Below are positions 33,701 to 38,561 of a stretch of DNA of 38,561 bases, in pieces. The translations under genes and the position numbers were made by a program. Numbering within the stretch: the stretch's first letter is position 1; each line of letters opens with the position of its first letter. This stretch comes from an uncultured Veillonella sp. (GTDB lineage Bacteria > Bacillota > Negativicutes > Veillonellales > Veillonellaceae). The notes beneath the pieces were generated by a model that was not told the DNA's origin, ran no database searches, and worked only from the letters and a program-made list of their open reading frames with translations. The stretch covers positions 1 to 38,561 of the forward strand of contig CALGLI010000168.1 in assembly GCA_937930265.1 (NCBI GenBank). Reading direction: 5' to 3'.

Positions 33701-35092
33701 GTAGAGAACACCTATATTGATTACTACGAAGTGCGACTTGATAGTAATGTTGGCCAAGCTAATAACCTACTAGCCAAGACTACAGATATCCGCACTGAAA
33801 TTAAGTTATCTGCTCGTAGAGGTGCGGTGTTTGTTTACGCACACAATCCAGTCAAGGGATATGGCCCTGCTCTTAGACTAGACTATAACGCACCTGTTCC
33901 TAGTGCTCCGACTAACGTCAAAGTAAAAGGCAATATTACAGGCGTGAGCGTAGTCTTTGATAGTATCCCTGATACTTGTATAGGCGCTAATATCTACATC
34001 GGTACAGAGAAGTATTTCGTTACTACAAACGTAAATATGATACCTCACGACCCAGGTGTATTTGATGTAAAAGTTGCTTATGTTGATGTGTTCGGCGAAG
34101 GTGCTTACTCAAATATTGTTGGTACTTCAGTACCGGCTAGTATTAACCCGGCTTTAATCGACAAGGAAGCTCTTGGCATTAAGGCTATGGACGATAAGAT
34201 TAAGGAGCTTACAAAGACTGCTAACGAGTACTCCACTCAAGTACAAAGCCTAACTACTAATATGGCTACACAGTTTAGCCAATTATCTGAAGGTATTGAC
34301 CTTAAACTAAAAGCATTAAATGGCGATGAGATTGTAAGTCGTATTAATCTAAGCTCTACAGGAACAAGGATTGATGGTAAGCTCTTGCATGTTACCGGCA
34401 AAGCTTTATTTGACGATAACATTATTACCAATAAGATGCTGTCTGCTAATGCAGTCACTGCTGATAAGTTAAACGTTAACTCATTAAGTGCTATCTCGGC
34501 TAACCTTGGTGAAGTAACAGGCGGTAAGATTATTGGCGGTATGATCCAAAACGAAAGCGGTACATTCAAAGTTGACGCTAACGGTAATATCGTAGGGGCT
34601 AACATTACTGGCTCACGTATTGATGCTCAGTCGATTATGCAAGCCGGGTTTAAAATCAGAAACATTGATATACAAATCTATAAAGTACGTCATGGTGACT
34701 GGTGTCCACTGCCAGAAGGGTTTAACGAAAACCAATGTACATTCGTTCCAGTTGGATATATTCAAACAGAAAGCTATTGTAATGCAAGTAATTCCGGTGG
34801 GCCTTACATTCCAAACCCTACAGATGACGGACTCAAAAGAGTTGGTGAACGTATTACGTTCGACAGATTCAATCAACAAAAACATAGATGGATTGGTGCT
34901 TGTGACTTGTATTTCAGCACTAATCGCTCAAAGAAAGTTAACATCGGCATTAAGGGTAAACGGCAAGCAGTTGTAGAATCAAGATATCTTGACATGTCTA
35001 CATCAGGTAGTGATGGCGGTAACCAAGGCTTTAATGACGTTGAATGTTACTCCTATGGGGAACTATATATATTGGTTATTGCACGACAATAA
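30731..35092 (+). CDS. Tail tip/host specificity protein, gpI-gpJ-like
   Basis: 1453 residues. The first ~130 residues resemble gpI: a short beta-grasp part and a Gly/Ala-rich hydrophobic stretch (VLGILLSIGLSIATAGIASGAIFG...). The rest is gpJ-like: ATYGWQGSQTIVGQGHPLAITYGKCKSAGMLISRHV, AWACYDILHHCRKIG, then tail-hub domains and fibronectin III-like units (~890-1080). A helical trimer segment (LTKTANEYSTQVQSLTTNMATQFSQLSEGIDLKLKAL) precedes a distinct C-terminal tip. This is the baseplate hub carrying the receptor-contacting tip. Overlaps gpK-like gene by 8 bases. Confidence 0.9.
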   Translation: MIRLVIARNPFDLTTRQETLVPFVEGKKLNQYFTEPGNWVYSINGELVDDTASPTDEAYVVVLPKVEKQVLGILLSIGLSIATAGIASGAIFGITSVLGRTLAAMAIGMIGNTIISKLTAPKTDSSNTEQSATYGWQGSQTIVGQGHPLAITYGKCKSAGMLISRHVISDGSKQYLNLLYCAGEGPIDSISNIKLNGNPVGNYKDVQVDIRLGTNDQTVIPNFNDNYADQPLTYELTNDWSIHQTQGNLSTALEVTLSLPNGLYYSNDKGGLSETSVTIEGGYRKVGSAEWIPLPLSNDGGQDGMVEKKDGKWYRLFSHSKTPIDTSKYSGTIKDKSNKAIYRVFRFDVKEPGQYEVRMRCAHKDGNSNRHVNKVYWSQLTQIVYDDFIHPGKVLIGIKALATDQLNGNDPNVTWLQERKTVWVFNTYTGAYESKPANNPAWACYDILHHCRKIGDEYVVKGAPRERFVYDAFKAWADKCDEKHITFNYIYDSASQVWDALKYAENVGRGKVIPLGTRFSCIYDYAATPTQLFTVGNIKMDSFMEEFQATSSRANAIEVSFLNKAKDYERDVLPVFSEEYDVTTSLASPAQVELMGCDNVDQAYNYAKHYLRANKYEVRTCTFEAFTDAIACTIGDVILLQHDVTDWGQGGRIVSATGNKVVLDRDVTFEQGKTYRLMVRNATTDALESYDVASASGNTLTLAKSVVVQTDDLYTYGEATKEAKPFRVLSISKSNSEMTRKISCIEYYPELYAGDDGSVPIIDYTTQSDVLKVINLVLLADTKTLKDGTVLCDINGTWQLPRGRVAKNIIVYYKPVTTQEWQQFKVLDGSATSVTIPSVATDVNYDVKIVCTSDTGAAYEGVERAVYVSGKEIPPATPKGFKVTQDAVNSSVLHLSWEPNTEADLHGYTLYDGNDVVLIKHIGGTSYSYFIPNTGNYQFKLSAIDTSGNESGKAEAHITATVSAESVATPNATARGEVTIGKTIVAAWDPVENTYIDYYEVRLDSNVGQANNLLAKTTDIRTEIKLSARRGAVFVYAHNPVKGYGPALRLDYNAPVPSAPTNVKVKGNITGVSVVFDSIPDTCIGANIYIGTEKYFVTTNVNMIPHDPGVFDVKVAYVDVFGEGAYSNIVGTSVPASINPALIDKEALGIKAMDDKIKELTKTANEYSTQVQSLTTNMATQFSQLSEGIDLKLKALNGDEIVSRINLSSTGTRIDGKLLHVTGKALFDDNIITNKMLSANAVTADKLNVNSLSAISANLGEVTGGKIIGGMIQNESGTFKVDANGNIVGANITGSRIDAQSIMQAGFKIRNIDIQIYKVRHGDWCPLPEGFNENQCTFVPVGYIQTESYCNASNSGGPYIPNPTDDGLKRVGERITFDRFNQQKHRWIGACDLYFSTNRSKKVNIGIKGKRQAVVESRYLDMSTSGSDGGNQGFNDVECYSYGELYILVIARQ

Positions 35093-35101
35093 GGAGGCTA
35101 T

Positions 35102-35425
35102 ATGGTCGAACAAGATTTAACACTCTATGCCGGACAAGACTTTAGTATCAGTTATGTTGTACCGCCAGATAGCGATATGACGTTAGGTCAATATAAAGGC
35201 GCTTGTAAAATTCGCAAGCGCCCATATGACAATATGATATTAGAGTTGCATTCTGTTGTAGAATCTAAACAGGTAAGGTTTTTCATTTCTGGCCAAGAGT
35301 CGGCGAAGAAGAAAATAAAAGGTGGCGACTATATTTATGACGCATTTCTTTATAACGACGAACGTTGGCTCAAAATTGGCCAAGGTACGATTACGATCGT
35401 GCCGGATATTTCAATGCATGAGTAA
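35102..35425 (+). CDS. Small tail-tip accessory protein, beta-rich
   Basis: 107 residues (DLTLYAGQDFSISYVVPPDSDMTLGQYKGACKIRKRPYD... GDYIYDAFLYNDERWLKIGQGTITIVPDISMHE), the pattern of small phage beta-sandwich proteins found between tail tip and fibre genes. AAGGAGG precedes the ATG. Likely structural; exact role unknown. Confidence 0.68.
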   Translation: MVEQDLTLYAGQDFSISYVVPPDSDMTLGQYKGACKIRKRPYDNMILELHSVVESKQVRFFISGQESAKKKIKGGDYIYDAFLYNDERWLKIGQGTITIVPDISMHE

Positions 35426-35437
35426 GGAGAGTAAAAC

Positions 35438-36508
35438 ATGGCAGACAACACGTTAACCATCAAACTTGACAAAGATACAACATTGCCATTATTAGAGGGG
35501 CTTGGTAAAAGTGCATATGCAATCGCAGTCGCTCATGGATTCCAAGGCACAGAACAAGAATGGCTAAATAGCTTGCGTGGTCCTAAAGGTGACCCTGGCG
35601 ATAAAGGTGACCCATTTAAATTTATCGACTTTACACCAGAACAACTTAACGCAATTAAAGGTAAGAAAGGCGACCCAGGTGACCCAGGTAGCGCTGAACA
35701 GTCAGCACAATTTTTAAGAGAACACGGCATATGGCTCGAGAATGATAACGTCGATACTGTAATTAAGAAAGTTATTGAGTTATCAAACTGTTACAATAAT
35801 TTCGTGCCTAAACCTCTTAATTTCGTCCAACCAAACGCAGGGGCGACTTATATTGATTTCACAGGTGAGCCTCATTTCAAGTTATCCATAAATGGTGGTG
35901 AAAAACGAGAGTTCCAATCTGATAATATGCGTGTTCCTATTGATAGCACTATGAAAGGCACTATCACAGTTGACTACTACGGTATAGTGGATAATTTAGT
36001 AAGCACTCAACAAATTACATTAAAAGAGGCCAATGGGGATACTGGCTATGACATGGGGGCGCTATCTGGCATTCAAGAGTTAACAGGGCATGAGGATAAT
36101 TTCACCAAGTTAGCAGGTAAAGTCGCTATGTATGAAAAAGGTGTAAAATTCACACCTACAGAATTATCTGTAAAAGATACAACAGGTCAAATGCCTTCTA
36201 TGGCTTTAGGAATGTTACTCGAGGAATTTACTCCTACATCAGAATGGAAGTATTATGAAATAGATTTATCCAAATTGCCAGCTAACAATGTAGCTCTATC
36301 TAATGAAATACCTGTAAATATTGTGCGGAATTTCACAAATGTAATAATTAAGGTGAATAAACGCAATGTAATCGGAAACGGCGATACAATTAAACTCAAT
36401 GGCGAAGATTATCAAAGCATAAAAATCAATGGTTCCGATTTAGTCGAAACTCATCGTGGCTCTAACTATACATATTCATTCACAACAGATACTATTACAG
36501 CAGATTAA
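35438..36508 (+). CDS. Tail fibre with collagen-like repeats
   Basis: 356 residues. An N-terminal attachment part (1-47, ending GTEQEWLNSLRG, which is common before phage collagen repeats) is followed by two Gly-X-Y stretches, GPKGDPGDKGDP (~48-59) and GKKGDPGDPG (~75-84). The remaining ~270 residues are a beta-rich C-terminal domain. Trimerisation through the collagen segments is expected. As the last virion gene before lysis it is the best candidate for the receptor-binding fibre. AAGGAG precedes the ATG. Confidence 0.82.
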   Translation: MADNTLTIKLDKDTTLPLLEGLGKSAYAIAVAHGFQGTEQEWLNSLRGPKGDPGDKGDPFKFIDFTPEQLNAIKGKKGDPGDPGSAEQSAQFLREHGIWLENDNVDTVIKKVIELSNCYNNFVPKPLNFVQPNAGATYIDFTGEPHFKLSINGGEKREFQSDNMRVPIDSTMKGTITVDYYGIVDNLVSTQQITLKEANGDTGYDMGALSGIQELTGHEDNFTKLAGKVAMYEKGVKFTPTELSVKDTTGQMPSMALGMLLEEFTPTSEWKYYEIDLSKLPANNVALSNEIPVNIVRNFTNVIIKVNKRNVIGNGDTIKLNGEDYQSIKINGSDLVETHRGSNYTYSFTTDTITAD

Positions 36509-36559
36509 TTGGTAAAGTGGATACATGGTTTTAATCCTTAATTAGCACAGAGTAAGGGG

Positions 36560-36907
36560 GTGTATATCATCTGGACGTGGCAGTTTGAGTTAAACGACTT
36601 GCTTACGACATTAACTATCGTAGGCATCGTAGCAGGTGCAGGGTATCGGCTTCTGATAGTCCCTCTATTAGACCGTCTGGAAGCACAACGAAAACAAGAT
36701 AGCATAGAATTCACAGGCAAGTGGAATACATTATTTGACACACTAGGCGAACTAAAGGATGAAATGAAGCAGTCACGTACGGAGCGTACTGAGTCAGCAA
36801 CCACATTTATGATGTTAACCACTAGACTAGAATCTATGGAAAAGCGAATTAATGAGTTAAGGGAGGAATTACATGATCATACCACCTCGGCTCATGGACA
36901 GCGCTAA
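36560..36907 (+). CDS. Membrane-anchored coiled-coil protein of the lysis module
   Basis: About 115 residues. A single hydrophobic segment (LLTTLTIVGIVAGAGYRLLIVPLL, ~13-37) is followed by a charged coiled coil (ELKDEMKQSRTERTESATTFMMLTTRLESMEKRINELREEL). The start is uncertain: GTG at 36560 is almost inside AAGGGGG, so a nonstandard codon 6-9 bases later may be used. It overlaps the holin gene by 35 bases. The layout resembles XhlA/hemolysin-type holin partners. Confidence 0.7.
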   Translation: MYIIWTWQFELNDLLTTLTIVGIVAGAGYRLLIVPLLDRLEAQRKQDSIEFTGKWNTLFDTLGELKDEMKQSRTERTESATTFMMLTTRLESMEKRINELREELHDHTTSAHGQR

Positions 36908-37244
36908 GAAAGTATTTCAATCTGTAAGGGTGGCCAATATCCACCCTACAGGTGTATTAGCGACGAGGGCGTTAGTCCTCGTCATGCTAGTACCTATTTT
37001 ATTGGTGGTCACTCAATATGTTATGTCCTTTATTAGCGGGTACGTCTCAGACGAAGCTAATAAGTTGATTAACGTAGGAATCAATATTATTGACCACATA
37101 TTCATACCTAGTGTCTTAATGGCCCTTGTAGGGTTCTTGGGGCTTTGGCTAGATAAAGATGGGAATGGTATTCCTGATAAGCTAGAAGAACAACCAAAGG
37201 TACCGCCTATGATGGAAAGGGGGAGTGCGGATGATAAACGTTAG
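36873..37244 (+). CDS. Holin
   Basis: 123 residues with two membrane spans (ALVLVMLVPILLVVTQYVMSFI ~33-54 and HIFIPSVLMALVGFLGLWL ~76-94), then a DKDGNGIPD calcium-loop-like motif and a charged, mostly acidic tail ending DDKR. GGAGG lies 6 bases before the ATG. It precedes the amidase, the standard holin position. It would permeabilise the inner membrane to release the amidase. Confidence 0.83.
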   Translation: MIIPPRLMDSAKKVFQSVRVANIHPTGVLATRALVLVMLVPILLVVTQYVMSFISGYVSDEANKLINVGINIIDHIFIPSVLMALVGFLGLWLDKDGNGIPDKLEEQPKVPPMMERGSADDKR

Positions 37245-37773
37245 TTTAAGCGACTTAAACGACTACTGCAGTAGGGCTGTAGGTTACATCGATAAAGTAT
37301 ACCTACACTGGACTGCAGGACGATACAATCAACAATTTAACGATTACCATATCAATATTGATGGTAGCGGTAACATCTACATTGATGGCGAGCTAACAGA
37401 CCATAAAAGCCACACATGGATGCGTAACGGCAGGGCTGTAGGTATATCCTTAGATTGCGCCTATGGTGCTCAATGGGTAAATGACTTAGGTGATTATCCA
37501 CCGACTGCTGCGCAAATTGAAACGCTAGCGCAAGTGGTTGCCGTATTATGCGTAGACCTAGGACTGCCTGCTAGCATTAGCAACGTGTTAACCCATGCTG
37601 AGGCAGCGGATAACATGGACGGGTTTTACGCACATGATCCATATGGGCCAACAACTACATGTGAGCGTTGGGATTTATGGGTAGTTACCCAAGGTGATGA
37701 ACCTGGTAGTGGTGGCGATGTAATACGAATGAAAGCTAAATATTACGCTCAGCAATGGGGCAGTAATATATAG
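37231..37773 (+). CDS. N-acetylmuramoyl-L-alanine amidase (endolysin)
   Basis: 180 residues from ATG 37231 (AAAGGGGGAG upstream; GTG 37225 is an alternative). Amidase_2/PGRP fold with zinc ligands H26 (YLHWTAG), H122 (VLTHAEAAD) and D148 (CERWDLW). The HTWMRNGRAVGISLDC block is typical. No signal peptide and no wall-binding domain, as expected for a holin-dependent endolysin of a diderm host with thin peptidoglycan. It overlaps the holin by 14 bases. Confidence 0.9.
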   Translation: MINVSLSDLNDYCSRAVGYIDKVYLHWTAGRYNQQFNDYHINIDGSGNIYIDGELTDHKSHTWMRNGRAVGISLDCAYGAQWVNDLGDYPPTAAQIETLAQVVAVLCVDLGLPASISNVLTHAEAADNMDGFYAHDPYGPTTTCERWDLWVVTQGDEPGSGGDVIRMKAKYYAQQWGSNI

Positions 37774-37782
37774 GGGGTATAT

Positions 37783-38268
37783 ATGTATGAAAAAATCAAG
37801 TCTACAGTTACTGGCTATCCTAAGCTTTATTATATTGTCGGTGCTATTGTGCTCCTCTCCATCTTTTGCCTCTGGTACATCTTCCACGAGCCAAGCGGAG
37901 GGCACAATCACGATTCCATTAACACAGTGGAACGAATTGAAAGCCAACAACGAGAAAGCCTTGAGCTTAATCGAGACATCCAGTCTTCCATTGACCGAAG
38001 CTCAAAGCTTAGTCATGAAGCAAAGGGAAGAATTGAACGAAGCACACAATACAATCTCGACATTGGAAACCGAATTAATGAAAGCCAAAATGCTATCCAT
38101 GAAGCAAGAAGTTACCTTGAACGAAATGTCGAACTCTTTGACCGAATTGAAAGGGCAAATAGAGAACGACAAACGAACAATCAAACGACTACGGATGCAA
38201 CGCAACCTATCTCAGATGGCGGGAGCGGGAGCAGTAATCGGAGTAGTGATTCATCGATAGAGAGGTGA
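37783..38268 (+). CDS. Spanin-like inner-membrane coiled-coil protein (overlapping gene A)
   Basis: 161 residues. One N-terminal transmembrane segment (~16-34, YYIVGAIVLLSIFCLWYIF) follows a short cytoplasmic KIK-rich start. A long charged coiled coil (~48-130, repeats such as NRDIQSSIDRSSKLSHEAKGRIERS) and a Ser/Gly/Thr-rich tail complete it. This is the layout of an i-spanin (Rz). GGGGG lies 5 bases before its ATG. The whole gene is overlapped in the +1 frame by the ORF starting 4 bases later. Expected to span the periplasm and help disrupt the outer membrane. Confidence 0.75.
   Translation: MYEKIKSTVTGYPKLYYIVGAIVLLSIFCLWYIFHEPSGGHNHDSINTVERIESQQRESLELNRDIQSSIDRSSKLSHEAKGRIERSTQYNLDIGNRINESQNAIHEARSYLERNVELFDRIERANRERQTNNQTTTDATQPISDGGSGSSNRSSDSSIER
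37787..38260 (+). CDS. Secreted coiled-coil, spanin-like protein (overlapping gene B)
   Basis: 157 residues in a different frame, completely inside gene A. A signal peptide (1-28, cut after SFA; C22 has no proper lipobox) is followed by TITIPLTQWNELK, a long coiled coil (~44-135), a basic RTIKRLRMQRN segment and a hydrophobic C terminus (MAGAGAVIGVVI, ~144-155). GGGGG lies 9 bases before its ATG, a better spacing than for gene A. The layout, outside-leading N terminus and C-terminal membrane segment, resembles a unimolecular spanin or a partner of gene A. Similar proteins are common at this place in Negativicutes prophages. Confidence 0.75.
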   Translation: MKKSSLQLLAILSFIILSVLLCSSPSFASGTSSTSQAEGTITIPLTQWNELKANNEKALSLIETSSLPLTEAQSLVMKQREELNEAHNTISTLETELMKAKMLSMKQEVTLNEMSNSLTELKGQIENDKRTIKRLRMQRNLSQMAGAGAVIGVVIHR

Positions 38269-38364
38269 TCCAATTATCTCCTGAGCATGAGCAGGTGGAC
38301 TCATGTGAACATGTTCCAAAATGGAACACGTTGCCATAAATTTTTATGTAAGATAGTAGGATGT

Positions 38365-38393
38365 TTGACCAAATTTATATAATAGTATATATT
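38365..38393 (+). promoter_or_regulatory. Sigma70-like promoter pointing out of the prophage
   Basis: -35 TTGACC (38365-38370), 17-bp spacer, -10 TATATT (38388-38393). Transcription would cross attR into host DNA in the lysogen, or cross attP in the circular phage. AT-rich DNA makes chance matches likely. Confidence 0.4.
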
Positions 38394-38399
38394 ATATAA
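38375..38399. repeat. AT-rich 25-bp inverted repeat
   Basis: TTATATAATA, five-base spacer GTATA, TATTATATAA: arms are perfectly complementary. It overlaps the promoter above and lies 30 bp from the arm-type sites. Possible accessory-protein site or bendable DNA in the recombination complex. Confidence 0.6.
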
Positions 38400-38428
38400 A
38401 TCGTTAAAACTTGTTATAAGTTTAGACT

Positions 38429-38449
38429 GTTGCTCAACTGTTACTCAAC
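38429..38449 (+). repeat. Tandem integrase arm-type sites, right end
   Basis: GTTGCTCAAC (38429-38438) and GTTACTCAAC (38440-38449), 11-bp period, same orientation and spacing as 290-310. They lie 58 bp before attR. Confidence 0.72.
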
Positions 38450-38506
38450 CTTTTAAAAGTTTTAACGCTATAAACTCAATAATAATAAGGATTTTTAGTG
38501 GTGATA

Positions 38507-38525
38507 GAATTGTACTCCAAATAAT
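38507..38525 (+). repeat. attR: attR core (19-bp direct repeat, copy 2)
   Basis: Exact copy of 183-201. To its right the sequence changes to host DNA with a terminator-like hairpin, as expected for DNA originally following rpsD. Confidence 0.93.
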
Positions 38526-38542
38526 TTGGCGCTTATGGGAAA

Positions 38543-38560
38543 ACCACTCAGAATTGGGTG
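38543..38560 (+). terminator. Probable original rpsD terminator hairpin (cut off by window end)
   Basis: CCACTCA / TGGGTGG with a GAAT loop gives a 7-bp stem (one G-U). The T-tract, if present, lies beyond the window. It sits right after attR, where the native end of the rpsD transcript would be. Confidence 0.5.
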
Positions 38561-38561
38561 G

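Larger units (their letters stand above)
38269..38506. other. Right prophage end, noncoding attP arm
   Basis: No gene. It contains a GAACATGTTC palindrome (38307-38316), TGTTCC/GGAACA arms (38312-38328), a 25-bp AT-rich inverted repeat (38375-38399), a promoter-like pair (38365-38393) and the tandem arm-type sites (38429-38449). A rich set of sites, consistent with an attP arm bound by integrase and accessory proteins. Confidence 0.6.

Noticed and set aside
34620..34976. 118-residue plus-strand ORF inside the gpJ-like gene
   Set aside because: Fully inside a well-supported gene, no ribosome binding site and no membrane, signal or coiled-coil features to support a second gene, unlike the pair at 37783.

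Overview
The window is a complete, apparently intact lambda-like siphovirus prophage in a diderm Firmicute, most likely Veillonella or a close relative (Negativicutes). This rests on four things: the flanking ribosomal protein S4 tail; Firmicute-style GGAGG ribosome binding sites; proteins that only make sense with an outer membrane (a YadA-type trimeric autotransporter, spanin-like proteins); and a moderate GC content. The genus is inference, since no search was run.

Ends. The first 200 bases are the 3' end of host rpsD. A perfect 19-bp direct repeat spans the last six rpsD codons (183-201) and recurs at 38507-38525, so these are attL and attR and the excised phage circle would be 38,324 bp. 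Each end carries a tandem pair of GTTGCTCAAC-type sites (290-310 and 38429-38449), the likely integrase arm sites. The phage brings a terminator that sits just behind rpsD (224-266). The probable original host terminator is stranded beyond attR (38543-38560).

Lysogeny module (minus strand, 313-2586): tyrosine integrase, a small membrane-anchored protein, an ImmA-like metallopeptidase and an ImmR-like XRE repressor. A divergent control region (2587-2830) holds two good sigma70 promoters and several copies of a TCCGATATTTCGGA operator. A possible small RNA lies at 1414-1495.

Early module (plus strand, 2831-16480): Cro-like protein, a small unknown protein, a YadA-like adhesin (possible lysogenic conversion), a run of small HTH or membrane proteins, then replication and recombination genes. 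These are an SbcC/Rad50-like ATPase, an HNH-like endonuclease, a Sak4-like ATPase, a DUF669/SSB-like protein, an SF2 helicase broken by an in-frame stop inside its Walker A motif, and a primase-helicase fusion. A large inverted repeat follows (candidate origin), then RusA resolvase, DUF4406, DUF3310 and an ArpU-like late regulator.

Late module (16481-38268): a 377-bp structured intergenic region (terminator, candidate cos), then a lambda-order cassette. It runs Nu1-like TerS, GpA TerL, gpW, portal, a fused S78 protease-capsid with an internal translation start, DUF2190 decoration protein, head-tail joining and tail-completion genes, tail tube, gpG/gpGT with an A-AAA-AAC -1 frameshift site, and a tape measure carrying an NlpC/P60-like domain. 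After these come gpM-, gpL-, gpK- and gpI/J-like tail-tip genes and a collagen-like fibre. Lysis genes close it: a membrane/coiled-coil protein, holin, amidase, and two almost completely overlapping ORFs that both look like spanins.
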